Of a stretch of DNA of 51,455 nucleotides, positions 27,634 to 35,950 are shown one piece after another. The DNA comes from Bacteroides sp. Lineage in GTDB: Bacteria > Bacteroidota > Bacteroidia > Bacteroidales > Bacteroidaceae. The notes below the pieces were generated by a model, which saw only the letters and a program-made list of their open reading frames with translations, searched no databases and had not been told where the DNA came from. A program made the translations under genes and the position numbers. Position 1 is the first letter of the stretch; every line of letters starts with the position of its first letter. The stretch is from the NCBI GenBank assembly GCA_021201335.1, contig JAJQFD010000011.1, forward strand, positions 1-51,455, written 5' to 3'.

Positions 27634-29403
27634 TTACTTGTAAATCGGACCGTAGTTCTCACATGCGCGATAGTCAGCACCTTCTTTGTCCATGCCGAAA
27701 GCATTCCATGCAGCCGGGCGGAACATCTGGTCTTCTTCCACATTATGCATACACACAGGGATACGTAGCATAGAAGCCAGTGTAATTAAATCCTGACCGA
27801 TATGTCCGTAGCTGACGGCTCCGTGGTTCGCTCCCCAGTTATTCATAACGGAATAAACATCTTTAAAGGCGGGTTTATCATTCAAGCGTGGCACAAACCA
27901 GGTAGTAGGCCATGTTTTGTCTGTACGAAGATTCAGGGTTTGATGGACTTCCGGATCAATCTCTACGGTCCATCCTTCTGCAATCTGAAGTACTGGTCCG
28001 AGTCCTTTGACGAGGTTCAAACGAGACATGGTTACAGGCATTCCACCTTCAGAGAGGAAATTGGAAGAGAAACCACCTCCGCGGAAGTAATCACGATCTG
28101 CCGGGAACCAGGTTGTTGCTTTCAGACATTCTTCTACTTCCTGTTCGTTGATTTCCCAGAAAGGTTTCATGGCGGGTTCACCGTTCTTTCTTTGTCTTCC
28201 GGTACCGTCGAGGGTAGTCGCTCCGGAGTTAATCAGGTGGATAATACCGTTGGCTGCTCTTCCGGTTAGTTCTTTTCCGGTTACGCGTTTTACTGCTTCC
28301 GGGCTCCAGTACGTGCGAACGTCGGAGAAAATCTGAGCCGTATTAGTCAACAAATGGCCGAACAACATGGATACACCGTTACATGCATCGTTTTCTGTAG
28401 CCACCACAAAAGCTTCGCGGATACCGTTCCAGTCGAATGAAGTATTTAGTAAAGCTTCGGAGAAATCACCGTTGGGTAGGAAATCCGTCCACTGACGTTG
28501 TCCCTGGAAACCTGAAACAATAGCATTATGTCCTAGTGATTCTTCTTTGAATCCTTTTTCCAGCAGATGAGGATTTCCCTGCATCAGGTCGCGGATGATC
28601 AATGTCATTTTAACTACAAATTCCCAGTCTTTATCCAGTTCTTCCCGGGTTTTTTGCTTTTCGGGACGATTATAGTTCGTTCCTTCGTTGGGCTTACAGT
28701 ATTTCTTTGTCCACTCCATGGCCTTTTCGAACTCTTCTTCATTGTATATCTTCTGTTCGATCCGGCGAAGTACTTCCATAGAATCAACTGATTCGTTGCG
28801 CATGCCCAGGTATTCCTGAAAGAAATCTGTATTAACAATGGAACCGGCAATATCCATAGATACGCTACCGATAGAAAGATAAGATTTTCCGCGCATGGTT
28901 GCTACTGCCTGGGCAGCACGGGCAAAGCGAAGGATTTTTTCTGCTACATCGGCGGGAATCGTATTGTCCGTAATATCCTGAACATCATGCCCGTAAATAC
29001 CAAAAGCAGGCAATCCTTTCTGTGCATGTCCGGCCAATACGGCAGCCAGGTAAACTGCTCCGGGACGTTCTGTTCCGTTGAACCCCCAAACAGCTTTGGG
29101 ATAATGCGGATTCATATCCATTGTTTCGGCACCGTAACACCAGCAGGAAGTAACAGTGATAGTACTGCCTACTCCTTCGCGTTCGAACTTCTCGGCACAG
29201 GCAGCACTCTCTGCTACACGACCAATGGTTCCGTCTGCAATAACACATTCTACTGGACTTCCATCACCGTTTTTCAGATTACCTGAGATTAATTCGGCTA
29301 CTGCTTTTGCCAGATTCATTGTCTTTACTTCCAAACCTTCGCGAACACCACCCTGGCGACCGTCGATTGTGGGACGAATCCCGATTTTCGGATACTTTTT
29401 CAT
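27634..29403 (-). CDS. fucI: L-fucose isomerase
   Basis: Converts L-fucose to L-fuculose, the first committed step. The 589 residues match the E. coli enzyme (591). The Mn-binding and catalytic residues appear in their usual segments: [13 protein letters not shown] (Glu), [14 protein letters not shown] (Asp) and [11 protein letters not shown] (His). The N-terminus has the typical [20 protein letters not shown]. It is the first gene of the operon. A probable regulator site lies at 29448-29462, 45 bases before the start. Confidence 0.96.
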   Translation of the reverse strand: MKKYPKIGIRPTIDGRQGGVREGLEVKTMNLAKAVAELISGNLKNGDGSPVECVIADGTIGRVAESAACAEKFEREGVGSTITVTSCWCYGAETMDMNPHYPKAVWGFNGTERPGAVYLAAVLAGHAQKGLPAFGIYGHDVQDITDNTIPADVAEKILRFARAAQAVATMRGKSYLSIGSVSMDIAGSIVNTDFFQEYLGMRNESVDSMEVLRRIEQKIYNEEEFEKAMEWTKKYCKPNEGTNYNRPEKQKTREELDKDWEFVVKMTLIIRDLMQGNPHLLEKGFKEESLGHNAIVSGFQGQRQWTDFLPNGDFSEALLNTSFDWNGIREAFVVATENDACNGVSMLFGHLLTNTAQIFSDVRTYWSPEAVKRVTGKELTGRAANGIIHLINSGATTLDGTGRQRKNGEPAMKPFWEINEQEVEECLKATTWFPADRDYFRGGGFSSNFLSEGGMPVTMSRLNLVKGLGPVLQIAEGWTVEIDPEVHQTLNLRTDKTWPTTWFVPRLNDKPAFKDVYSVMNNWGANHGAVSYGHIGQDLITLASMLRIPVCMHNVEEDQMFRPAAWNAFGMDKEGADYRACENYGPIYK

Positions 29404-29447
29404 TTTCTTTCTTTTTTAGTAAACTATATAATTATTGAAAATACTAT

Positions 29448-29462
29448 GCTGAACTGTGCTGA
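29448..29462. promoter_or_regulatory. Candidate FucR operator upstream of fucI
   Basis: GCTGAACTGTGCTGA, 45 bases before the fucI start, matches 13 of 15 bases of a site upstream of the regulator's own gene (30496-30510). Both contain two direct CTGA half-sites 10 bases apart. Such sites next to a GntR-family gene are good operator candidates. Confidence 0.55.
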
Positions 29463-29479
29463 TAGATTATTAAAAAAAA

Positions 29480-30460
29480 TCACAAACTGTTTCTCCAACG
29501 GATCTCTGTTGGGAGATATTCGTGCAGGGTTTTGTTATGAAGCACAAACTCTGCCGCTTTATTTCCCATTAAACTCCAATCAATGGTTAAGGCAGTGATT
29601 CCCTCGTCGATCACTTCATAGGAAGGGATATCATTGTAAGCCAAGAGTCCGAAACCTTTTCCACATTTAAGTTTCCCCGACCGTCCCTGTTTGATAACAG
29701 TTACTACTTCCTGTTGGCGGGTAGTAATATAGACACAACCTTTCTCTACGGTCAGGTTCTCGGTATCTTCCACGATGTTCCATTCGAATCCTTGCTCTTC
29801 GCAAAATTTGATAAAGAATTGTTTGCTGCTCTGCGGGTGCTTGGAGCCTTTGCGAAACAGCATAACTAGTTTCGTGTATTTACTTAAACTTTCTTTTAAT
29901 TCCATCAATGCATTATAAAATGCTTCATCGAAATCCTGGCATAAATAAGAATATCCTTCTTTATCAAACTTTCCAAAGTCGAGCAATAATAGCTTGGATG
30001 AATCTATTTTAGTTAAATGCCTGCTGAAGCGTTCGTTATCAAAGTTCATCACGATATATTTGTTATATCGTCCGATTGATTCCCGCATAATCGTATTGAA
30101 TAAGCGTTCGTTGTATTGATGAAAGAGTAAATCAACTTTGTAGTTCAGGGAAAGTTGCCGGATAAAACTATTGTAAAGAACATCTTTGAAGGGAGTATAT
30201 TCGTCGAGCAGTAAAAGAACATTTTTAAGTTTATTCGTTACATAATATCCTTTGCCGGGAGTGGAATCAATTAATCCCCGTTCGCGAAGATCAGCAAAAG
30301 CCTTGAAAACCGTGTCGCGGGATACTTCGTACCGGGCAGCCATTTGATTAATGGAAGGTAAAGAATCTCCTGCCTTGAATTCATTCATGGAGATAGCCTG
30401 GCTGATAGTATCTGCCAACTGTTTTACTTTCGTAGTTTGTTGACCAAAAGTTTTCTTCAT
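29480..30460 (-). CDS. GntR-family fucose operon regulator (FucR-like)
   Basis: DNA-binding repressor or activator of the fucose genes. The 326-residue product has an N-terminal GntR winged helix-turn-helix (about 8-75; SLPSINQMAARYEVSRDTVFK and GLIDSTPGKGYYV). A C-terminal sugar-binding-like domain of the periplasmic-binding/LacI type follows (about 80-326; NVLLLLDEYTPFKD, GEYLPTEIRWRNSL-like end). Bacteroides FucR has this architecture and acts on the fucose operon, responding to L-fucose. A candidate operator lies upstream of it and another upstream of fucI, which supports autoregulation plus control of the operon. The short space (76 bases) between its stop and fucI's start means it lies just upstream of fucI in the same direction. 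Confidence 0.88.
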   Translation of the reverse strand: MKKTFGQQTTKVKQLADTISQAISMNEFKAGDSLPSINQMAARYEVSRDTVFKAFADLRERGLIDSTPGKGYYVTNKLKNVLLLLDEYTPFKDVLYNSFIRQLSLNYKVDLLFHQYNERLFNTIMRESIGRYNKYIVMNFDNERFSRHLTKIDSSKLLLLDFGKFDKEGYSYLCQDFDEAFYNALMELKESLSKYTKLVMLFRKGSKHPQSSKQFFIKFCEEQGFEWNIVEDTENLTVEKGCVYITTRQQEVVTVIKQGRSGKLKCGKGFGLLAYNDIPSYEVIDEGITALTIDWSLMGNKAAEFVLHNKTLHEYLPTEIRWRNSL

Positions 30461-30495
30461 GGCTGTTAATAAATGAATTAACGGAATTCAACTGT

Positions 30496-30510
30496 GCTGA
30501 ACCGTCCTGA
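30496..30510. promoter_or_regulatory. Candidate FucR operator upstream of fucR
   Basis: GCTGAACCGTCCTGA lies 36 bases before the regulator's start, immediately downstream of a promoter-like TTACTTTG on the minus strand (30523-30516). The likely transcription start falls within the site, as expected for autorepression. Confidence 0.55.
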
Positions 30511-30682
30511 TTTTGCAAAGTAACAAAATAACCTGGAAGAGAAACAAATATTTTTATATGTTGTGCAGCATAGGTCAAATCACAGCTTGCTTAGGCATTC
30601 CGTTAAATGATTAAACAGGGCCGACAAACAGGTTATTCTAACTAAGTTGAATGATAATTCCTTAAGTTGCTCAAAGTATGTC

Positions 30683-31331
30683 TTAAATACCTATAATAAA
30701 CAAATAGAGTGAAATGAATAAAGGTACAATAATATTGTCAGTACCTTTTCGAGAGAAAAACTCTGCAAGAGTAGATATAAGGGCAGTCCCTACAGATAGA
30801 GTGAAGATTTTATCACTTTCACTCCGAAGTATTAATATTAAAAAGGTGATGAGGAGAGAAGAGAGAAAAAAAAGCACCGGACCCTGCCAATGTTTTACCC
30901 TTTCCAGACTTTATCGGTGCGAAAAACTTTCCACTCCAATAGGCTAATGGATCACTTAAGGCAAGTACAGAAACAGATATCAGGTAAATATTTTCATTAT
31001 TCGCATAACAGGCTATCAGGAATGCAATACCAATACCTAATGGTAATAAGTAGGCTCCATGTGTAATCCGGTCGACTTCGTTTATGGACTTGATTTTTTT
31101 TCTTTTACTACCCGTCCACAAAATACTAAATGTGATTATTACCAGTATCAACATATATTCGCGGTTAGGAAATAGAAGGTATAAGGGTAGAACAGAAAGA
31201 GTAGCTACAATATGTGCTAATTTCCGGGTATATTCCGATGGAACGCCCCGTTTGTGTAATAGTTCACATATATAAATAAGGAATAAATATGCTGTGCAAT
31301 ATAATAGCAGATAAATGAGTTGGAAATTCAT
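30683..31331 (-). pseudogene. Dolichol/phytol kinase-like (CTP-dependent) lipid kinase, frameshifted
   Basis: Family of integral membrane CTP-dependent kinases of isoprenoid alcohols and diacylglycerols. The first frame from ATG 31331 has hydrophobic helices, KLAHIVATLSVLPLYLL, and the signature SDPLAYWSGKFF...GKGKTLAGS. It then runs into an 8-T run (AAAAAAAA at 30866-30873 on the plus strand), after which it ends as FFSLFSPHHLFN. Removing one T gives AFFLSSLLITFLILILRSES, which continues in the other frame to FISLYLFIIGI at 30683. So the gene is probably whole except for one extra T. Its ATG is two bases after the CdsA-like gene's stop, so it is the last gene of the three-gene lipid operon. 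Confidence 0.75.
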
Positions 31332-31332
31332 A

Positions 31333-32061
31333 TTATAACTTTATGAAACAGAAGAATGCATAGACAAAACTAGCTGCAGGAATTAAACTGTCAAAGCGGT
31401 CAAGGAAGCCACCGTGTCCGGGAAGGGAATTACCAAAGTCTTTCACGTTGTATAGTCTCTTAATCCAGGATGCAAATAAATCGCCGGCAAAAGCAAAAAA
31501 GCAAATCCCTATACCCAGAATAATGGAGCTTATTAATGGTATATTCATTATCGACCCCAGGAAACAGGAGGCCAAGATACTGATAACCGTCCCTCCAATC
31601 AAACCTTCGACTGTTTTATTGGGGCTGATTTTAGGAACTATTTTGGTTTTACCTGATATCTGACCCGATATTTGGCAGAATGCATCAAATATCAATACCA
31701 TGAATAGGCTGAAAAGTATGGTTCTGTCTTCCAGCATTCCGAACAAGATGAATAAGAGCGAAAGGATTATATAAATTCCAATAAGCAGCGCAAAATAAGT
31801 TGGTTTCAATGGAGTATTACTAAGTTGTAAGCGTATAATCTCGAAAGCACCCCCAATGGATATTAGCACACAAACATAAGGAAATAGTTTTGGCAAAAAA
31901 ATAACCGTGAGGAAAAGCACATGGGTGATAATGAAATAAACACCGTACTTCACCCAGTTCTGCTTTTTATTCTCTTTGTTACGCTTTCTATTTGCCATAT
32001 AAATGCCTAAGGCACCTATAAGAAAGAAAATAATAATAAGGATATAATATGTTGCAATCAT
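31333..32061 (-). CDS. Phosphatidate cytidylyltransferase (CdsA-like)
   Basis: Membrane enzyme that makes a CDP-lipid (CDP-diacylglycerol-type) from CTP and a phosphorylated lipid. The C-terminal signature is complete: SWIKRLYNVKDFGNSLPGHG followed by GFLDRFD. The start is taken as ATG 32061, because its ATGA overlaps the stop of the CDP-alcohol transferase gene; an ATG at 32097 would add 12 residues and overlap the neighbour by 40 bases. The product is then 242 residues with seven or so hydrophobic segments, shorter than E. coli CdsA (285). The usual Bacteroidetes CdsA is encoded elsewhere in known genomes, so this is probably a second, specialised copy. Confidence 0.88.
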   Translation of the reverse strand: MIATYYILIIIFFLIGALGIYMANRKRNKENKKQNWVKYGVYFIITHVLFLTVIFLPKLFPYVCVLISIGGAFEIIRLQLSNTPLKPTYFALLIGIYIILSLLFILFGMLEDRTILFSLFMVLIFDAFCQISGQISGKTKIVPKISPNKTVEGLIGGTVISILASCFLGSIMNIPLISSIILGIGICFFAFAGDLFASWIKRLYNVKDFGNSLPGHGGFLDRFDSLIPAASFVYAFFCFIKL

Positions 32062-32642
32062 TGCTGCTTGAGCGTTTGTCTGTTTTTCAATACCCAATAT
32101 AACCCTTTAGCATTCGATTGCATGTCAGTAAGAAGGAACTGAATCACCATATGTTCGCAAAAGGCGAGTATTCCCCAGATAATCATGAAATAATAAAATA
32201 CAGTATTGAAACCAAACAAGAATAAGACACAGAAAAAACCTCCCTGAATATACCCTCCGATTTTCCATGAATACAAATGCAAGCTGGGAAATCTTCCAAA
32301 CCTTATTAATGAAAGAATATAGGCTGCCAGAAGCAGAAAGATAAAAATGTAAAAGCTGATAAGGTGTGGCCTGAAATCTTCGGCTTTAAAGATAAAGATA
32401 CCGGCAATAGCAAGTATGTATGTTCCGATATCGGCAGCCGAATCTAACCGTGCACCGAATTCTGTTTGCATATTAAACCGACGTGCAATAAATCCGTCTA
32501 AAATATCTGTCAACAGGTTTATCACCAGGAATATCGCAAACAAATTCTCTTGCTCGGTAATGGCCAGATAAAGTATATAAGGAAATACCAGGATGCGATA
32601 AAAGGAAAGTAGATTGGGAATATTATAAATCTTTTCAGCCAT
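32058..32642 (-). CDS. CDP-alcohol phosphatidyltransferase
   Basis: Membrane enzyme that joins an alcohol to a CDP-activated lipid. It carries the complete family motif, D-x2-DG-x2-AR-x8-G-x3-D-x3-D, in the segment DILDGFIARRFNMQTEFGAR then LDSAAD. Start ATG 32642 (MAEKIYNIPNLLSFYR) is preferred over an ATG at 32678, because a promoter-like TATGTTTG lies at 32679-32672 on the minus strand and would overlap the longer start. The product has 194 residues and six hydrophobic segments. It heads the lipid cassette. The acceptor alcohol cannot be told from the sequence. Confidence 0.88.
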   Translation of the reverse strand: MAEKIYNIPNLLSFYRILVFPYILYLAITEQENLFAIFLVINLLTDILDGFIARRFNMQTEFGARLDSAADIGTYILAIAGIFIFKAEDFRPHLISFYIFIFLLLAAYILSLIRFGRFPSLHLYSWKIGGYIQGGFFCVLFLFGFNTVFYYFMIIWGILAFCEHMVIQFLLTDMQSNAKGLYWVLKNRQTLKQQ

Positions 32643-32671
32643 AGCAGTCGTTTGTCTCGTTGTCAATTTTG

Positions 32672-32679
32672 CAAACATA
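32672..32679 (-). promoter_or_regulatory. -7 box of the lipid operon
   Basis: TATGTTTG on the minus strand is an exact consensus match, 30 bases before the chosen ATG at 32642. It argues against the longer start at 32678. Confidence 0.45.
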
Positions 32680-32854
32680 TATAAAAAATATGAATAACAA
32701 ATGATATCTCATTCTTTTTAGAACTCTCCGTATTTAAATCAATTATTGTTTTCCTTTGAAATCGCTTTTAAGAGTATGTTAATACCGTTTTCTATAAACT
32801 TTTTCCGGTAGTATATGTTACATAAACAAATCAACTGTTTAAAATGAAAGTCTT

Positions 32855-33121
32855 ATGAATGTAACAGGAAAAATATCAATCGACTGTGCCCGTTGCGGGA
32901 AGAATTATGAGTTCCTTGGCGAAGAAGTAAATTTTGAGAAAACTGAAATGCGTGGCGATGACCAATGCTATGTTTGGGAAAAACAATATGACTGCGTAAA
33001 ATGCGGTAATCCGATCAGCATCCGGTATGAAGTATGTATTTCACCCGATGGTAAAGTGACTGACAAGAAAGTGGATGTAACAGGCGCCAAGATGCAGAGT
33101 GATGAATTTGAATTTAATTAA
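32855..33121 (+). CDS. Small zinc-ribbon protein
   Basis: The 88-residue product has two CxxC pairs (CARC near residues 11-14 and CVKC near 47-50), forming a probable zinc ribbon, within an otherwise acidic sequence. No family name comes to mind and no catalytic residues can be seen. It is divergent from the lipid cassette and followed 20 bases later by a 110-residue gene in the same direction, so the two may be a pair. Confidence 0.65.
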   Translation: MNVTGKISIDCARCGKNYEFLGEEVNFEKTEMRGDDQCYVWEKQYDCVKCGNPISIRYEVCISPDGKVTDKKVDVTGAKMQSDEFEFN

Positions 33122-33141
33122 TCTTTTATACTTTCCGAAGA

Positions 33142-33474
33142 ATGAAAATAGAAGAATTAAGAAATGAATTAACTGATAAAGATTTTCAACTGGAAGAATT
33201 CGATACGGGTTTTAACTATTCCTTAGCAGTTGACCATATAGAATTCATTTGTTATATTGAACCTGCTATGAGTATTTCCTTTATAGCCATTTACAAATGG
33301 AACAGGAATGACGTAAAAGGTACCTATGATATTTCCATAGATGAATTTCGCCGGTTTGAATCTCCGGTATCTTTGTTTTTTAAAAAGACAATTGAAAACA
33401 TGCCTCAATATATTGGAGATCATACAGATACTCATGAAGAAGTGATCCGGATGATAGACGTTGTATTCAAATAA
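33142..33474 (+). CDS. Small protein of unknown function, partner of the zinc-ribbon gene
   Basis: The 110-residue product is soluble, acidic and aromatic (MKIEELRNELTDKDFQLEEF..., then alternating beta-strands YSLAVDHIEFICYIEP and SISFIAIYKW). I do not recognise it. It follows the zinc-ribbon gene by 20 bases and ends before a perfect terminator hairpin, so the two probably form one transcript. Confidence 0.6.
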   Translation: MKIEELRNELTDKDFQLEEFDTGFNYSLAVDHIEFICYIEPAMSISFIAIYKWNRNDVKGTYDISIDEFRRFESPVSLFFKKTIENMPQYIGDHTDTHEEVIRMIDVVFK

Positions 33475-33510
33475 GCACTCTGATTTCGTATATGAAACAG
33501 TATATATAAA

Positions 33511-33556
33511 AACGGTATTTAGAAGTGAATATGAAAGATTCCTTCTAAATACCGTT
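33511..33556 (+). terminator. Perfect hairpin terminator after the small-protein pair
   Basis: AACGGTATTTAGAAG (33511-33525) pairs exactly with CTTCTAAATACCGTT (33542-33556), 15 bp with no mismatch, followed by T-rich sequence. Confidence 0.75.
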
Positions 33557-33630
33557 TCCTTTTATCTTTACTATCTGAATTCCGGAACTTCAATAATAAA
33601 TAATTCTACGCTCTGTAGAAAAAAAAGAAC

Positions 33631-33638
33631 TATATTTG
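33631..33638 (+). promoter_or_regulatory. -7 box of the lipoprotein/barrel operon
   Basis: TATATTTG, exact match, 33 bases before the ATG at 33672. It starts the two-gene transcript. Confidence 0.5.
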
Positions 33639-33671
33639 CACCGTTAAAACTAATACACAAACTAGACTGAA

Positions 33672-34934
33672 ATGAAAAACCACTTTTCTACTTTGACTGC
33701 ATTGCTATTGGCAATAGCAGTAACTAGTTCCTGCGACGATAACAATGATATTGTTCCTGCACCGGAGTATGGTTGGGGTGTAGCAATGGCCGGAAATGAT
33801 CCCAACGAACGAACATGGCCCGATCTATCGGAAAATTACTGGGAGTACACATTCAATCTGAGTAAACATGCCGAAGGAAGTGTCGGTCTTCGGTTTACGG
33901 GCCAGTTTCCGAATGTTGATACCCGCTTTTTCAATATAACTCTTTATAGTGACCGTACCACAGAACGTTTTGGATCTATGGAAGACTTTAATATTATTCC
34001 GGAATCAGGAAGTCAAAATCCATTTCTGAATGATGGTGTAACAGGGTCGAATTACTTTGCTGTAAATGCAATACCCAGTACTGCTGATGCTTCAAAGTAC
34101 AAAAATGCGATTGTATTCCCGGCTAATACAGAACGAATTACAATGCTGTTGCGCATCTATTTCAACAGTATTGAACATGGATCCGATTTCGGTGGAGTAG
34201 ACTTACCAAAAATTACCTATTTTGATGTAAACACCGGTGAGGATATCGGTGAAGCTCCCCGTGGAAAATCTCTTTATTACACCCGGTTTCTGGGAATTAT
34301 GAGTAGAGTACCACTTATCAAATCACAGCCGAAGCTTTATTTCACCCTTGCTCCGAATGTATTGTATCAAAATGGACCGACAGGCTATGTAACAACAGCC
34401 AATCGTATGCATAAAGATTCCACACTTATGTTCCGCTTTATTCCGCCGGTACATCCCAATTCTGTAGCTGAAAATGCCACAGCCGATGTTCGTTACTGGT
34501 CAATCTGTATTGGAGATACCACTACCTATACTCTAACAACATTAGTGGACAGAACGGTATTGAAAGATGAAAAAGGATATGTTAATGTGATGATAGCCGA
34601 CCCTCAAAACACCCATTTTTCCATCATTAAAAACAAGGCTGCAGAGATGAAAATTAATCTGGTGGAATGGAATGTAGAGAAGCATGGTGAACCGATGATG
34701 GCTTTCTATCGTCAGATGTATATTCGCAAAGATTTTGAGTATTCGGTACAGAAAATCGCTACTTTCCCACGACTGGACGATCTGGGGCATCCCGATCCTA
34801 CCGATACCACACCAGGACCGGAGCAACTAGCGAATATTGTGTTAGGTGAGCACGGTCCTTTTGGTTACAAGAAACATATTTCGTTTTTCCTTAATGATAA
34901 TTTTAAACTTGAAGATATTCGACCAAAAGATTAA
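33672..34934 (+). CDS. Lipoprotein of unknown function
   Basis: The 420-residue product begins with a lipoprotein signal ending VTSSC (Cys 21), so it should be anchored in the outer membrane. The rest is rich in beta structure and aromatic residues; one segment reads YWEYTFNLSKHAEGSVGLRF. I recognise no catalytic motif. The next gene, five bases later, encodes a small outer-membrane barrel, and the two share one promoter and end before a strong terminator, so they probably work together. Confidence 0.75.
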   Translation: MKNHFSTLTALLLAIAVTSSCDDNNDIVPAPEYGWGVAMAGNDPNERTWPDLSENYWEYTFNLSKHAEGSVGLRFTGQFPNVDTRFFNITLYSDRTTERFGSMEDFNIIPESGSQNPFLNDGVTGSNYFAVNAIPSTADASKYKNAIVFPANTERITMLLRIYFNSIEHGSDFGGVDLPKITYFDVNTGEDIGEAPRGKSLYYTRFLGIMSRVPLIKSQPKLYFTLAPNVLYQNGPTGYVTTANRMHKDSTLMFRFIPPVHPNSVAENATADVRYWSICIGDTTTYTLTTLVDRTVLKDEKGYVNVMIADPQNTHFSIIKNKAAEMKINLVEWNVEKHGEPMMAFYRQMYIRKDFEYSVQKIATFPRLDDLGHPDPTDTTPGPEQLANIVLGEHGPFGYKKHISFFLNDNFKLEDIRPKD

Positions 34935-34939
34935 ATACT

Positions 34940-35743
34940 ATGAAAATGAAAAGAATACTCTTTATCGCAGGTTTACTACTGACCAGTTTTGCCGTTCAGG
35001 CCCAGAAAGATATTTATCTGGGAGTGAGGGGTGGCCTTAATATTCCTAAGCTTACAGCTTCAGGTGATAATCCCATGAGTAAGGGTTATAGTTCGCAATT
35101 GTCCGGTAACAGCGGTATATTTGCTGAATTCCGTTTGAATGAACTTTTTTCTCTTCAGCCAATGGTCGAATACACTCGTCAAGGTGGATCACGCGATGGT
35201 ATGCAAGCTATTCCAGCGGCACTTATGCCGGGTGATGCCCAGCAAGTTCCGGCGATGGTAGGAGAAAAGTATTTGTATGCTGACTTCAAAAGTGAAACTT
35301 CCTTTGATTATATCATGGTACCCGTATTAGCTAAGTTTGGGTGGAACCTTAAAAATACTCCTGTCAGGGTCTTTGTGAGTGGTGGCCCATTTGTTTCCTT
35401 TTTACTCAAAGCAAAACAAAAAGCCAGCGGTAATAGCCATTTGTATGTAGACCCGGCGGGTGATATGACTATGGATTATTTATTGGGCTCATTAACGGGT
35501 GCCGCAGCCCAAGGAGAAATATCCATGAAGGCCGACCGTACTATTACGGATGAAGTTCAAAGGGTAAACTACGGTGTTTCGGCAAATATTGGTGCTTCTT
35601 ATGCGATTGCTCCCCGTCATAATCTATTGTTGGAAGTAGGTGCAAATTATGGTTTTCGGAAACTTCAGAAGAGTTCTGAAAATGGTCAAAACAGGATTGG
35701 TGCTTTAACTGTTACAGTAGGGTATGCATATAAGCTGAAGTAA
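34940..35743 (+). CDS. Outer membrane beta-barrel protein (PorT/OMP_b-brl_2 type)
   Basis: The 267-residue product has a signal peptide ending near AVQAQ (about residue 21), then alternating beta-strands typical of small Bacteroidetes barrels (DIYLGVRGGLNIPKL, SGIFAEFRLNELFSLQPMVE) and a C-terminal strand VTVGYAYKLK. It lies five bases after the lipoprotein gene. Function unknown; members are often structural or adhesion-related. Confidence 0.85.
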   Translation: MKMKRILFIAGLLLTSFAVQAQKDIYLGVRGGLNIPKLTASGDNPMSKGYSSQLSGNSGIFAEFRLNELFSLQPMVEYTRQGGSRDGMQAIPAALMPGDAQQVPAMVGEKYLYADFKSETSFDYIMVPVLAKFGWNLKNTPVRVFVSGGPFVSFLLKAKQKASGNSHLYVDPAGDMTMDYLLGSLTGAAAQGEISMKADRTITDEVQRVNYGVSANIGASYAIAPRHNLLLEVGANYGFRKLQKSSENGQNRIGALTVTVGYAYKLK

Positions 35744-35767
35744 GAATAACTGCATTAGATATAGATG

Positions 35768-35803
35768 AGGGCTGTCCCAAATTAAATGGGATAGCCCTTT
35801 TTG
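35768..35803 (+). terminator. Terminator after the barrel gene
   Basis: AGGGCTGTCCCA pairs with TGGGATAGCCCT (one G-T pair), with a T-run following. Confidence 0.8.
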
Positions 35804-35871
35804 TTATAGACAGAAGTCCACATAAACTTTTTCATCAAAATAATTCCAATTACGCAAAAACAATGCGCACG

Positions 35872-35879
35872 TATATTTG
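35872..35879 (+). promoter_or_regulatory. -7 box of the RNA repair operon
   Basis: TATATTTG, exact match, about 79 bases before the Hen1 ATG at 35951. A second identical box lies at 35923-35930, closer to the start and inside a tiny open frame (35908-35943, MMKEAYIWVAK). Confidence 0.45.
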
Positions 35880-35950
35880 CATCTTTGTCCTATCAAATAA
35901 AAACAATATGATGAAAGAAGCCTATATTTGGGTCGCTAAATAATAAACGT

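Noticed and set aside
28985..29286. Frames inside fucI on both strands
   Set aside because: fucI is highly conserved and accounts for the sequence; these frames are shadows.
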